Assembly: GCA_023443625.1 (NCBI GenBank)
Contig: JAEZTQ010000088.1
Location: 1 to 64,000, forward strand
Direction: 5' to 3'
Source of the DNA: Bacillota bacterium
Lineage (GTDB): Bacteria > Bacillota_A > Clostridia > Lachnospirales > Lachnospiraceae
DNA: 64,000 nucleotides
The notes beneath the pieces are model-generated. The model saw only the letters and a program-made list of their open reading frames with translations, ran no database searches and had not been told where the DNA came from. Shown piece by piece: positions 26,108-34,303 of this stretch (position 1 is the first letter of the stretch; each line of letters opens with the position of its first letter). A program made the position numbers and the translations under genes.

Positions 26108-27025
26108 ATGACTATAAGACATTTAAAAATATTTATTGAAGTTGTTGATAGTGGTAAAATGAGTACTGCTGCAGCAAGACTTTTTATTTCGCAACCTACA
26201 GTAAGCCAAGCAATCAGAGAGCTTGAAGAACATTATGGTGGGCTCTTATTTGAACGGCTTTCTAAGAAATTATATATAACCGCAAAGGGAAAGAGGCTTC
26301 TGTCCTATGCAAGAAATGTGGTAAAGAAGTTTGATGATATGGAAGAAATGATGTTACAAGGTACTTACGTAGAGAAAATAAGAATTGGTGCTACGAATAC
26401 AGTTGGTAATTGTATTCTTAGTGAAGTTATCAAATCCTTTAGGGATAGGAATCCTAATATTGAAATATATTCCTATGTTAATAATACAATGGATGTAGAA
26501 GAAAAGTTGCTAAAATCGGAACTAGATATGGGTATCGTAGAGGGAAAGGTTAAAAGTCCCGATTTGATTTCAATCCCTGAAGTAAATGATTTCTTGGTTC
26601 TTATTTGCAGTACCACCCATGTTTTTGCTAAGAAAAAAATTATTAAGCTTGAAGAACTTCAGCATGAAAACTTTGCCATGAGAGAACAGGGCAGCGGAAC
26701 AAGAGAACTTTTTGAAAGATATATGTCAGAAAAGGGATTACCAATCAGGATAGCTTCTGAGGCAAACAGCTCAGATACAATTAAAAAAGCTGTTATAGAT
26801 AATCAATGCTTAGCAGTTATCTCTATACGGCAAGTAGAAGAGGAAATTAAAAGTGGGAAAATACATGTTATTCAGAATAAAGACTGTGACTGGGATAGAT
26901 TTTTTAGTGTTGTATACCATAAAAATAAAGTTATAACCGATGAAATGAAGAGTCTTATTGAGGTAGTAAAAAATTATAAACATGTAGATGTTCTTCAAGG
27001 AATTAGCACAGGGGAAATTCAGTAA
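26108..27025 (+). CDS. LysR family transcriptional regulator
   Basis: A 305-residue regulator. The N-terminal HTH (HLKIFIEVVDSGKMSTAAAR, LFISQPTVSQAIRELEEHYG) is canonical; residues 90-295 are the periplasmic-binding-protein-like sensing domain (IRIGATNTVGNCIL after KIRIG). Sequence style resembles CysL/CbbR-like members. It is divergent from the siroheme reductase operon and so is the likely activator of sulfur reduction genes. It ends before a T-rich terminator. Confidence 0.9.
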   Translation: MTIRHLKIFIEVVDSGKMSTAAARLFISQPTVSQAIRELEEHYGGLLFERLSKKLYITAKGKRLLSYARNVVKKFDDMEEMMLQGTYVEKIRIGATNTVGNCILSEVIKSFRDRNPNIEIYSYVNNTMDVEEKLLKSELDMGIVEGKVKSPDLISIPEVNDFLVLICSTTHVFAKKKIIKLEELQHENFAMREQGSGTRELFERYMSEKGLPIRIASEANSSDTIKKAVIDNQCLAVISIRQVEEEIKSGKIHVIQNKDCDWDRFFSVVYHKNKVITDEMKSLIEVVKNYKHVDVLQGISTGEIQ

Positions 27026-27136
27026 AAATTACAAATTAAATATAGTTTTATTTAAACGTACAATAATCTTACTGTCATGCAATCGTGAGAATTTCTGAAG
27101 AGTGCAACGACATAACTGGGAGTCAGAGAGGGAATG

Positions 27137-27177
27137 CCGTTAATCAGGAGATAAATTTTCTTGGTTAACGGTTTTTT
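27137..27177 (+). terminator. Intrinsic terminator after the LysR gene
   Basis: CCGTTAA (27137-27143) pairs with TTAACGG (27165-27171), followed by seven T residues. Confidence 0.75.
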
Positions 27178-27198
27178 TAATCAAAACGAAATTAGTTA

Positions 27199-27252
27199 TT
27201 GACATATGCCATAAACGGGGTATGATAAGAATAGATAGCATATGCCATAAAC
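27199..27252 (+). promoter_or_regulatory. Promoter with a 14-bp direct repeat operator
   Basis: TTGACA (27199-27204), 16 bp, TATGAT (27221-27226). The 14-mer CATATGCCATAAAC occurs twice: at 27203-27216, inside the promoter spacer, and at 27239-27252, just past the expected start point. Two identical sites 36 bp apart around a promoter suggest repression by a dimeric or looped regulator, most likely the DUF134 protein encoded 100 bp downstream. Confidence 0.75.
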
Positions 27253-27270
27253 TATATGGAAGTGAATATC

Positions 27271-27330
27271 ATGCCTAGAAGAGCTGGAACGGGCCCAATA
27301 GGTGCTGGATCAATGACTAGAAGAGTTTAG
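27271..27330 (+). CDS. Truncated DUF5320-like mini-protein
   Basis: A 19-codon frame, MPRRAGTGPIGAGSMTRRV, with a GGAAGTG site upstream. It matches the conserved N-terminus of DUF5320 proteins (M-P-R/G-x-x-G-T-G-P-x-G-x-G-x-M-T), which normally continue for 60-100 residues with Cys and coiled-coil segments and accompany DUF134/Mrp clusters. Here a TAG ends it early. It may be a decayed gene or a leader peptide of the operon. Confidence 0.45.
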   Translation: MPRRAGTGPIGAGSMTRRV

Positions 27331-27354
27331 GATTAGAATGGAGGGTGATAAATC

Positions 27355-27705
27355 ATGGCAAGACCGATTAAGTGGAGAAAAGTTTGCTGCTTGCCTGAAA
27401 GCAATAGATTCGGGCCTCTTGATTCAACTACAGATGCAGAAAACCATGTAAACATGACCGTTGACGAGTACGAAACCATAAGGCTTATCGATTTAGAGGG
27501 CTTTACACAAGAAGAGTGTGCCACGAAGATGAATGTGGCTCGAAGTACCGTACAAGGCATTTATATCGAGGCCAGAAAAAAGCTTGCTGAATCATTAGTT
27601 AAGGGAAAGGTACTGTCGATTGAGGGCGGTGAATACCGGCTTTGTGATGGATTGGGGAATGGTTGTGGTCACGGCTGTCATAGGCATAGGCGTAGTCGAT
27701 GGTAA
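27355..27705 (+). CDS. DUF134 family HTH regulator
   Basis: A 116-residue DNA-binding protein. DUF134 marks are the start [40 protein letters not shown] and the sigma70-region-4-like [23 protein letters not shown]. The C-terminus is Cys/His rich ([19 protein letters not shown]), suggesting metal or Fe-S sensing. Co-occurs with DUF5320, Mrp and NifX-type genes in anaerobes. It likely binds the CATATGCCATAAAC pair upstream and controls the Mrp gene. Confidence 0.88.
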   Translation: MARPIKWRKVCCLPESNRFGPLDSTTDAENHVNMTVDEYETIRLIDLEGFTQEECATKMNVARSTVQGIYIEARKKLAESLVKGKVLSIEGGEYRLCDGLGNGCGHGCHRHRRSRW

Positions 27706-27847
27706 ATACCGAATGGTACAAAAGTAAAGTATTATACCTGTCATTGTACAGGCATAGAAGCCTACAAAAGACTGAAATCTGTTATGGGTGATATTATTGA
27801 TTATCTACAGCAGGCAGTGAAATTACAATCTAAAAGGAGCAAAGATT

Positions 27848-28696
27848 ATGAGTGAAAATTGCAATCAAAGCTGTAGCAGTTGTTCGGAGGACTACACAGA
27901 AAGAAAAGAACAAAAAATGGATTTCTCCGAAAAACTGCACAAGATGAGCAGCATTAAAAAGGTCATTGGTATTGTTAGCGGCAAAGGAGGAGTCGGCAAG
28001 TCACTTGTTACCTCAATGCTTGCAGTTACAATGAACAGAAGGGGTTATCATACTGCCATTCTTGATGCGGATATTACGGGGCCTTCTATTCCTAAAGTCT
28101 TTGGTATCAGAGAAAAAGCTAAAGGTAGTGAATTCGGGTTGTTCCCTGTTAAAACTAAGACCAACATTGATATTATGTCTGTTAATTTGCTTTTAGAAAA
28201 TGATACTGATCCAGTTGTTTGGAGAGGGCCAATTATTGCTGGTACAGTAAAGCAGTTTTGGACTGATGTTATCTGGAGCGATGTGGATTTTATGTTCATC
28301 GATATGCCACCGGGCACCGGCGATGTTCCCCTTACGGTATTTCAATCCATTGCTGTTGATGGGATTATCGTTGTTACATCTCCCCAGGAGCTTGTATCTA
28401 TGATTGTTTCAAAGGCTGTTAAGATGGCAGAGATGATGAATATCCCTATTATCGGTCTGGTGGAAAACATGTCTTATTTTAAATGTCCTGATAATGGCAA
28501 GGACTATCAAATATTTGGCGAAAGCCACATTGAAGAAATTGCTGATAAACATAATTTAAAGGTTCTTGCTAAATTACCTATTGACCCGAACATTTCAGCT
28601 GCATGTGACAAGGGTATGATAGAGCATTTCGATGGTAATTGGCTTGATAGAACATCAAAAATACTAGAGGAAAGATTTGAGGAAAATAAAAAATGA
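27848..28696 (+). CDS. Mrp/NBP35 family Fe-S cluster carrier ATPase
   Basis: A 282-residue P-loop ATPase. An N-terminal C-x3-C-x2-C (CNQSCSSC) can bind a cluster; then deviant Walker A GIVSGKGGVGKSLVTSML (residues 41-58), Mrp motif VVWRGPIIAGTVKQFW, FMFIDMPPGTGDVPLT, and SYFKCPDNGKDYQIFGE with a third Cys. Mrp proteins deliver Fe-S clusters to apo-proteins. Overlaps the next gene by 4 bp. The 142 bp before it hold a possible short helical remnant (AYKRLKSVMGDIIDYLQQAV) without a start. Confidence 0.9.
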   Translation: MSENCNQSCSSCSEDYTERKEQKMDFSEKLHKMSSIKKVIGIVSGKGGVGKSLVTSMLAVTMNRRGYHTAILDADITGPSIPKVFGIREKAKGSEFGLFPVKTKTNIDIMSVNLLLENDTDPVVWRGPIIAGTVKQFWTDVIWSDVDFMFIDMPPGTGDVPLTVFQSIAVDGIIVVTSPQELVSMIVSKAVKMAEMMNIPIIGLVENMSYFKCPDNGKDYQIFGESHIEEIADKHNLKVLAKLPIDPNISAACDKGMIEHFDGNWLDRTSKILEERFEENKK

Positions 28697-29160
28697 GTGA
28701 GCATTCAACATTAGCGAAAGACTTATTCGAAAAAGGATATAATTGTTCTCAATCAGTAGTGTTAGCCTTTTGTGATGAAACAGGTCTAGACTCTGAAACT
28801 GCACTGAAGATTTCATCCTCTTTTGGTGGTGGAATGGGAAGGTTACGAGAGGTATGTGGAGCAGTTACTGGAATGTTTATTGTAGCGGGAATGTTAGATG
28901 GATATTCTGACCCATTAGATAGAACAGCCAAAGTTGAACATTATAAGCTGATTCAGTCAATTGCGATGAAATTTGAGGATGAAAATAAATCTATCATTTG
29001 CAGAGAGCTTTTAGGCTTGTCTGTAGATAAAGAAAGTCACATACCAGAAGAGAGAAATGAAGGTTATTATAAAAAACGTCCATGTGCAGAGCTTGTTGAG
29101 TATGGAGCAAAAATATTAGATGAATATATTCAAAATAAAAAAATGGATGAAAATAAGTGA
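28693..29160 (+). CDS. CGCAxxG (C_GCAxxG_C_C) family redox protein
   Basis: A 155-residue protein of the C_GCAxxG_C_C family. Conserved elements are YNCSQSVVLAF near residue 16, SSFGGGMGRLREVCGAVTGM (48-67), CRELLG (about 112) and a late Cys in RPCAELVEYG. Four spaced cysteines suggest a metal or redox site; biochemical role unknown, often next to electron-transfer or Fe-S genes. Translation is coupled to the Mrp gene through ATGA. Confidence 0.85.
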   Translation: MSEHSTLAKDLFEKGYNCSQSVVLAFCDETGLDSETALKISSSFGGGMGRLREVCGAVTGMFIVAGMLDGYSDPLDRTAKVEHYKLIQSIAMKFEDENKSIICRELLGLSVDKESHIPEERNEGYYKKRPCAELVEYGAKILDEYIQNKKMDENK

Positions 29161-29229
29161 TAAAAATTGCAGTAGCAAGCTCGCGGTATAGCTAGTACCA
29201 GTTGTCCTTATATCGTAAATGAAAGAAAG

Positions 29230-29267
29230 GATCCCCGAGATAGGTTTTAGGCCTAACCAAGGGGATC
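29230..29267. terminator. Hairpin between convergent genes
   Basis: GATCCCC (29230-29236) pairs with GGGGATC (29261-29267), with an inner GGTT/AACC stem. It separates the CGCAxxG gene from the convergent HMA gene. Confidence 0.6.
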
Positions 29268-29279
29268 GCTTCCTAGCTT

Positions 29280-29513
29280 TTACTTCGCTTTTACTTGAGA
29301 TTTTTTAACTTCATATCCCAGGGCGGTGATGGCCTTCTCCACATCCTCCACCGATAGCTTTTCAGTATCAAAATCAAACTTTACCTTGCTGGAATTAAAA
29401 AGTACCTTTACACTTTCTTTTTCTATACTGCTCAAAGATTTTACCGTTTTTTCAATCTTTTGGACACAGGATGGACAGGTTAATGTTTCTAGTTGTATGG
29501 TTGCTTGTTTCAT
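29280..29513 (-). CDS. Heavy-metal-associated (HMA) domain protein, CopZ-like
   Basis: A 77-residue metallochaperone-like protein with the ferredoxin-like HMA fold. The metal site is TCPSCVQKI, i.e. C-x2-C in place of the usual M-x-C-x2-C; the second half has VEDVEKAITALGYEVK. It is the last gene of the minus-strand Ric-ATPase-HMA operon and probably hands metal to the P-type ATPase, which itself lacks an N-terminal HMA domain. Confidence 0.88.
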   Translation of the reverse strand: MKQATIQLETLTCPSCVQKIEKTVKSLSSIEKESVKVLFNSSKVKFDFDTEKLSVEDVEKAITALGYEVKKSQVKAK

Positions 29514-29557
29514 TTTTACTCTTCCTTTCTAAATGTGATTATTTGGATGATATATTC

Positions 29558-31411
29558 TTACCTTAATTTGTACCTCAGCAGCCTCATGCCGTTTAGGATT
29601 ACGACAAGGATACTGGCTTCGTGTACCAGCATACCTATGGACATATTCATCCATTCGCTGAAGAATACGCTGGCGAGCAAGAACAGTACAACTCCTACGG
29701 CAATCATAATATTTTGTTTCATATTTCTAGCTGTAGCTTTTGTTAGCCCAAGGGCATGGGGCAAGCGGCTAAAATCTGAATTCATTAGAACAACATCGGA
29801 AGTCTCAATTGCTACGTCTGTACCGCTACCCATGGCGATACCGATATGCGCTAAAGCCAGAGAGGGGCTGTCATTCACGCCATCGCCGACGAAAGCGACG
29901 ATTTGACCCTCTTCCTCAATCAACTTTTTGATAAAAGTAGATTTATCTTCTGGCAGCATGTTTCCATGGGCTTCGGTGAGGCCTAGTTCCCGGCTTACTG
30001 CATCAACCGTTCCCTGATTGTCACCTGACAGCATAAGAAGGTTTTTGACTCCTAATTTTTTCAGCCTTAACAAATCTTCTTTCACACCGGGCCGTATCTG
30101 GTCACGAACCCCCATTAAAATCTTCAGTTCCCCGTCAACAGAAGTTAGTACAAGGGAGTTTCCATTTTTTTCGAAAAGGGCTATGTCGGCTTTCGCCTCT
30201 TCGCTCAGATCAACATTTTCTCTTTCCATTAAGGTGACATTGCCAACCGCTATTCTGTGTCCATTGACATTAGCTGCAATTCCACCGCCCTTTATAACCT
30301 CCGTATTTTCAACTGGTGAGAATGTGGTTTCGCCGATTTCCTCTAAAACTGCTTTGGCTAGCGGGTGATCGGATTCCCGCTCGATGCTTGCAAGATATCC
30401 AAGGGCCTCCGGGATATTCACGCCATAATATTTTTTTTCCGCAACAGATGGATTTCCCGCAGTCAACGTGCCTGTTTTATCGAACACCATGGTATCCAGC
30501 CTGCTAAAATCCCCGATTACCTCACTGCCTTTAAGCAGGACGCCGTGGCGTGCGCCGTTTCCAATTCCAGCTACGTTAGATACGGGGACACCAATCACCA
30601 AAGCACCGGGGCATCCAAGGACTAGAATGGTAATGGCCAGTTCAAGATTTTGTGAGAATAACCAAACGAGTATGGCTAGGAGAAGAACGGCAGGAGTATA
30701 GTATTTTGAAAAGCGGTCTATGAAACGCTCAGCCTCTGATTTTGAGTCCTGGGCTTCTTCTACCAGCTCAATGATTTTACCGAATGTCGTGTCTTCACCA
30801 ACACGATCAGCGGTGATTTGAATGGTTCCATTATCCAGGATCGTGCCTGCGAATACATTGGAGCCCTTTTCCTTTGAGACGGGAAGTGACTCTCCTGTAA
30901 TACTTCCTTCGTTGATGCTGCCTTCACCAGACAAAACAGTACCGTCAACCGGTATCTTTGCACCGGTTTTAACCAGTAAAATGTCGCCTACATCCACTTC
31001 ATCTACTTCAACTTCTTCAAATTCACCATTTTCCATTTGCTTTAGAGCACTTTCAGGCGCCATTTCTGTAAGCTCTTTAATGGCAGAGCGGGTTTTATTC
31101 AGTGTGCGCTGCTCTAAAAAAGCACCGAACAGGAACAGAAATGTAACAATTGCGGATTCCTCGAAGTTTCGAATGAAAAATGCACCGGCTACTGCGATGG
31201 TAACTAAAACATCAATACTGACGACTTTGACTTTTAATGCCTGATACGCTTGCATCGCAATAGGCGCTACGCCCAAAATGGAGGCGATTACCAGAGCCCA
31301 AACAGCCACAACTTCATTTTTGAAACCCAGCTCACTGGTAAAACCTATGGCAATTAAAATGGCGCTCACGATTGTTATGTGGTTTTTTCGGCTAAGTATA
31401 AACCTCTGCAT
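29558..31411 (-). CDS. Heavy-metal P1B-type ATPase with CPG motif
   Basis: A 617-residue pump. Visible: TGES loop (GSITGESLPVS), membrane metal motif LGCPGALVIG, phosphorylation site DKTGTLTAG, HP motif SDHPLAKA, and GDGVNDSPSLALA. The transmembrane motif is C-P-G rather than the common C-P-C or S-P-C, and the last helix has MLVHEASILVVILNG with His-Glu as in P1B-4-like pumps. No N-terminal HMA domain. Exact metal unknown; Zn, Co or Fe are possible. Lies between the Ric gene and HMA gene in one operon. Confidence 0.88.
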   Translation of the reverse strand: MQRFILSRKNHITIVSAILIAIGFTSELGFKNEVVAVWALVIASILGVAPIAMQAYQALKVKVVSIDVLVTIAVAGAFFIRNFEESAIVTFLFLFGAFLEQRTLNKTRSAIKELTEMAPESALKQMENGEFEEVEVDEVDVGDILLVKTGAKIPVDGTVLSGEGSINEGSITGESLPVSKEKGSNVFAGTILDNGTIQITADRVGEDTTFGKIIELVEEAQDSKSEAERFIDRFSKYYTPAVLLLAILVWLFSQNLELAITILVLGCPGALVIGVPVSNVAGIGNGARHGVLLKGSEVIGDFSRLDTMVFDKTGTLTAGNPSVAEKKYYGVNIPEALGYLASIERESDHPLAKAVLEEIGETTFSPVENTEVIKGGGIAANVNGHRIAVGNVTLMERENVDLSEEAKADIALFEKNGNSLVLTSVDGELKILMGVRDQIRPGVKEDLLRLKKLGVKNLLMLSGDNQGTVDAVSRELGLTEAHGNMLPEDKSTFIKKLIEEEGQIVAFVGDGVNDSPSLALAHIGIAMGSGTDVAIETSDVVLMNSDFSRLPHALGLTKATARNMKQNIMIAVGVVLFLLASVFFSEWMNMSIGMLVHEASILVVILNGMRLLRYKLR

Positions 31412-31447
31412 CTTATCACCTTCCTTTTTTCCTAATTCATTTTGTGC

Positions 31448-31750
31448 TTAAGCTTGGTATGCTTTATCCAGTTCAGCCAGCATGTTGTAAACTGCTTCGT
31501 AGCTTTCGCATACATCGGCTGGAACCGTGTAGTTGTTTGTTAATTCACGCAGCTTTTGAAATTCCTCCTTTAAGGCAGGGACTTCTGAGCCTGATTCCTT
31601 TGTTTTCTTACTTAGCGTGTCAAACACCTTATGGACTTCATGGAACTCGGGATGATTATTTCCATGAACTCTTGCCACAATGGGCACATACTGCCTCAGT
31701 GTCTGAAAATGCTTCGCCTTTGCTACATTAAATATTTGTTTGTTAGCCAT
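31448..31750 (-). CDS. ric: Short Ric-type iron-sulfur cluster repair protein
   Basis: A 100-residue, all-helical protein resembling the short Ric (ScdA/YtfE-related) proteins. Key region: YVPIVARVHGNNHPEFHEVH, with H-x3-H-P-E-x-x-E/H ligands typical of a di-iron centre, and a conserved tail TNNYTVPADVCESYEAVYNM. Full-length Ric proteins repair Fe-S clusters after nitric oxide or oxidative damage. It is the first gene of the operon and sits behind an FNR-like box, in keeping with control by the divergent Crp/Fnr protein. Confidence 0.8.
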   Translation of the reverse strand: MANKQIFNVAKAKHFQTLRQYVPIVARVHGNNHPEFHEVHKVFDTLSKKTKESGSEVPALKEEFQKLRELTNNYTVPADVCESYEAVYNMLAELDKAYQA

Positions 31751-31822
31751 ATTATCTCCAACTCCTTTTTAATTAGTTTGCTTTGTCTGAGCTTATTGTA
31801 TCATGGTTCACAGAATAATTTT

Positions 31823-31836
31823 TTGACCTAAATCAA
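31823..31836. promoter_or_regulatory. FNR-like box
   Basis: TTGAC-CTAA-ATCAA differs by one base from the TTGAT-N4-ATCAA consensus. It lies 73 bp upstream of the Ric gene and 168 bp before the divergent Crp/Fnr gene, which has a TATAAT at about 31931. Confidence 0.65.
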
Positions 31837-32003
31837 AAATGAAAAAATTATTGCCTTCAGAGTAAGAAAAAAGCTACCTGGCTGCATCGAATAGGCCAAT
31901 TGAGCTTTACTAATCAAATCATTTTGCTGTATAATAGATATTAATCGTTGGATTAGGGATATAAGATAGATTAACAATGGATGAAAGTTAGGAGGAAATG
32001 CAA

Positions 32004-32693
32004 ATGCAATGCTGTCATCAACATGAAAGCCATGCAAGCTGTATGGAGCATGTGCCAATTTTCGCAAGCCTTAGCCAGGAAGAAAAAATGGAGATTGTAG
32101 AGATTGCATCCTCCCGCAGCTTCGAAAAAGGCGAAACGATATATAGAGCAGGTGATGAAGGCGGAACCCTCTTTGTCCTCTATACCGGTCGAGCAAAGCT
32201 TTTTCGCTTAAATGCAAATGGTAAGGAACAGGTTCTCCGTCTGGTTGAGCCTGGGGAATTTATTGGAGAGTTGTCCCTCTTTTCTTCCCTTCCCCTCACC
32301 GACAATGCTCAGGCCTTGGAGGCGACAACCATGTGCGTTCTGCAAGGGCAACGGCTCAAGGGGTTGATGGCAAAATACCCTTCCATTGCCTTTAAGGTGA
32401 TGGATGAGCTCTCCCGCAGACTGGAAAAAGCGGAAAACCGCATCGAGGACATAAGCCTAAGCTCGGTAACCAAGAGGGTTGCAGGAGCTATGCTGGAGCT
32501 GTCAAAAGGCAAAGAGGAGTTTCTACTGCCCATGACCAAGGGGGATCTGGCTTCTCAGCTCGGGATGACGCAGGAAACTCTAAGCCGCAAGCTGGCCGCA
32601 TTACAGGAAGAAGGGCTTATCCTATTAAAAGGGCACCGTAAAGTCATTATAAAAAACAAGTCGGAGCTGGAAGCAGTCAGCCTCGAAGAATAA
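32004..32693 (+). CDS. Crp/Fnr family regulator with N-terminal Cys/His cluster
   Basis: A 229-residue regulator. After an unusual start rich in Cys and His (CCHQHESHASC) comes a cyclic-nucleotide-type sensor domain (FEKGETIYRAGDEGGTLFVL; PGEFIGELSLFS), a long dimer helix and a C-terminal HTH (MTKGDLASQLGMTQETLSRK). The N-terminal cluster may bind an Fe-S centre or metal, as in FNR. ATG 32004 is 8 bp from GGAGG, whereas ATG 31998 is only 2 bp away. Divergent from the Ric-ATPase-HMA operon, its likely target. Confidence 0.88.
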   Translation: MQCCHQHESHASCMEHVPIFASLSQEEKMEIVEIASSRSFEKGETIYRAGDEGGTLFVLYTGRAKLFRLNANGKEQVLRLVEPGEFIGELSLFSSLPLTDNAQALEATTMCVLQGQRLKGLMAKYPSIAFKVMDELSRRLEKAENRIEDISLSSVTKRVAGAMLELSKGKEEFLLPMTKGDLASQLGMTQETLSRKLAALQEEGLILLKGHRKVIIKNKSELEAVSLEE

Positions 32694-32745
32694 CCCACAG
32701 CGCAAAAAGTCAGCAGTTTATACTGCTGACTTTTTGCGCTGTGGG
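32694..32745. terminator. Perfect 24-bp hairpin
   Basis: Arms 32694-32717 and 32722-32745 are perfectly complementary with a 4-nt loop. It begins right after the Crp/Fnr stop and overlaps the 3' end of the ferredoxin remnant. Stem strength suggests a bidirectional terminator; there is no long T-run after it, but T5 lies inside the arm. Confidence 0.7.
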
Positions 32746-32927
32746 ACAGGAGAATAGCATATTGCTTCTTTTGGGCAGACCTGCTGGCAGTTGGTACATT
32801 GATGACAGAGAGCAGTGTTGATAAGGGCTTTCTTATACTGGGGAACCACCGCTACCGCATGGGAGGGACAGACCTTTTCGCAAAGTTTACACCCTATGCA
32901 GGCAGCTTCATCTACCGTCTTACTCCG
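32718..32927 (-). pseudogene. Ferredoxin / RnfB-like C-terminal fragment
   Basis: On the minus strand a 69-codon open stretch encodes two 4Fe-4S motifs: ACIGCKLCEKVCPSHAV and LCHQCTNCQQVCPKEAI. The arrangement fits the end of RnfB or a polyferredoxin. There is no start codon or ribosome binding site, and a TGA closes the frame upstream (32928-32930), so it is a 5'-truncated relic. The stop lies within the loop of the 24-bp hairpin. Confidence 0.7.
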
Positions 32928-32976
32928 TCATTGATTCATAAATCTCTAACCATTAAACAAATTTATTAATTTTCTA

Positions 32977-33045
32977 TTGACATCCCCTGCCATCCTTCAT
33001 ATAATTAAATTAAACTGTCAGTATAATTTGTATAACGTTAGTTTA
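32977..33045 (+). promoter_or_regulatory. Consensus promoter with TetR-type operator
   Basis: TTGACA (32977-32982), 17 bp, TATAAT (33000-33005): a perfect consensus. Immediately after, 33011-33045 is a dyad TAAACT...TATA-N5-TATA...AGTTTA covering the expected start point. Position and symmetry suit autorepression by the TetR protein encoded at 33065. Confidence 0.75.
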
Positions 33046-33064
33046 AGGAGGGATAAAGAGATAC

Positions 33065-33706
33065 ATGAAAGAAACAAAAAAAGAAGCCCTTGCTCAGTTT
33101 CATAGAACGAATATCATCCGGGCAGCCGAGAAATTATTTCTCGAGAAAGGAATTGAAAGTACAACGATGGATAACATTGCGAAGGAAGCAGAATACAGCA
33201 AGGCAACTATCTATGTTTATTTTAAGAACAAAGAAGAAATCATCAGTTCTATTACTTTGATCAGTATGAAGATGTATCTTAACACAATTACCGAAGCGAT
33301 TGCACAAAGTACGGATATATACCAGCAATATTTTGATCTTTGTTATTCACTAGTCAATTTGCACAGAGATTATCCATTTTATTATGAATGTCTTCTGAGG
33401 GAAATCAATGTTGATATAGATTTGGAAGAGACACCAAAGGTGTACAGGGAAATATATAATGCCGGAGAAGAAATTAATAAGGTGATTGGTTCTATGCTTG
33501 AGAAGGGGATTAAATCTGGTATCATCCGCAGTGATATCCATATCATTGAAACCGTGTTTCTTTTGTGGGCAGGTATCTCCAGCGTGATTAGGATGGCTGT
33601 GGAGAAGGAAAAGTATCTATCCAAATTCTTTGGAATCACAAAGGAGAATTTTCTACAGTACAGTTTTGAGACACTCTTAAAATCCATCTTAGCGAAAGAT
33701 AAATAA
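33065..33706 (+). CDS. TetR/AcrR family transcriptional regulator
   Basis: A 213-residue repressor. The HTH is clear (IIRAAEKLFLEKGIESTTMD, NIAKEAEYSKATIYVYFKNK). The C-terminal domain has long helices of unknown ligand specificity. It has its own strong promoter and palindromic operator. The FMN-binding protein gene starts 28 bp after the stop and is probably in the same operon and under the same control. Confidence 0.9.
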   Translation: MKETKKEALAQFHRTNIIRAAEKLFLEKGIESTTMDNIAKEAEYSKATIYVYFKNKEEIISSITLISMKMYLNTITEAIAQSTDIYQQYFDLCYSLVNLHRDYPFYYECLLREINVDIDLEETPKVYREIYNAGEEINKVIGSMLEKGIKSGIIRSDIHIIETVFLLWAGISSVIRMAVEKEKYLSKFFGITKENFLQYSFETLLKSILAKDK

Positions 33707-33734
33707 AATAAATAAATAAGGCAGGTTATATTCT

Positions 33735-34136
33735 ATGAAGAAGAAAATACTATTTTATGTAATTAGTGTTATTTCAATTGCCGGTATTATTGCTTTATTA
33801 ATGTATTTCAAAAGTGTCAATGATTATAAGCATAAGGTAGCAATTCTCGAGATCCATGAAATTGATCTTTCCACGATCCCGGATGGCACTTACGTAGGAG
33901 ACTGTAATGTGGATTTTATCTATGCGAAGGTTGAAGTTACCGTGAAGAATAGAGTAATCGCAGAGATCAATCTCATACAACACAAGAACGGCAAAGGAAA
34001 ATCAGCGGAAAAGATTCTTGATAATATCGTAAAAGAACAGTCGGTAAATGTTGATACAGTATCCGGAGCTACAAACTCCAGTAAGGTAATCATGAAAGCC
34101 GTAGAAAATGCATTAACAATAAGGAGTGAGAGATAA
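33735..34136 (+). CDS. Membrane-anchored FMN-binding domain protein
   Basis: A 133-residue protein with an N-terminal membrane helix (ILFYVISVISIAGIIALLMY) and an extracellular FMN_bind domain: DGTYVGDCNVDFIYAKVEVT, then the flavinylation-type motif VDTVSGATNSSKVIMKAVEN. In this family the Thr of S-G-A-T-x-S/T accepts FMN covalently via ApbE. It is likely part of an extracytoplasmic electron transfer chain. Downstream of and probably regulated by the TetR gene. Confidence 0.88.
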   Translation: MKKKILFYVISVISIAGIIALLMYFKSVNDYKHKVAILEIHEIDLSTIPDGTYVGDCNVDFIYAKVEVTVKNRVIAEINLIQHKNGKGKSAEKILDNIVKEQSVNVDTVSGATNSSKVIMKAVENALTIRSER

Positions 34137-34303
34137 TTTTGATTCGATTGAATTGCGACAATACTGATCATCCCTTTATTCCTCCGACACTCCGGTACCG
34201 GACTGAAAAAGAAAAATGACGGTCTTGATTGTTTTTCAAAACCGCCGTAGGCTCCTATATTTGTGTTGGCATACAACTTACCCTATCGTTGTACAACGTT
34301 TTT

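Noticed and set aside
29558..31411. Several plus-strand open frames opposite the P-type ATPase
   Set aside because: Low-complexity Ser/Pro-rich shadows of a well-defined minus-strand gene.
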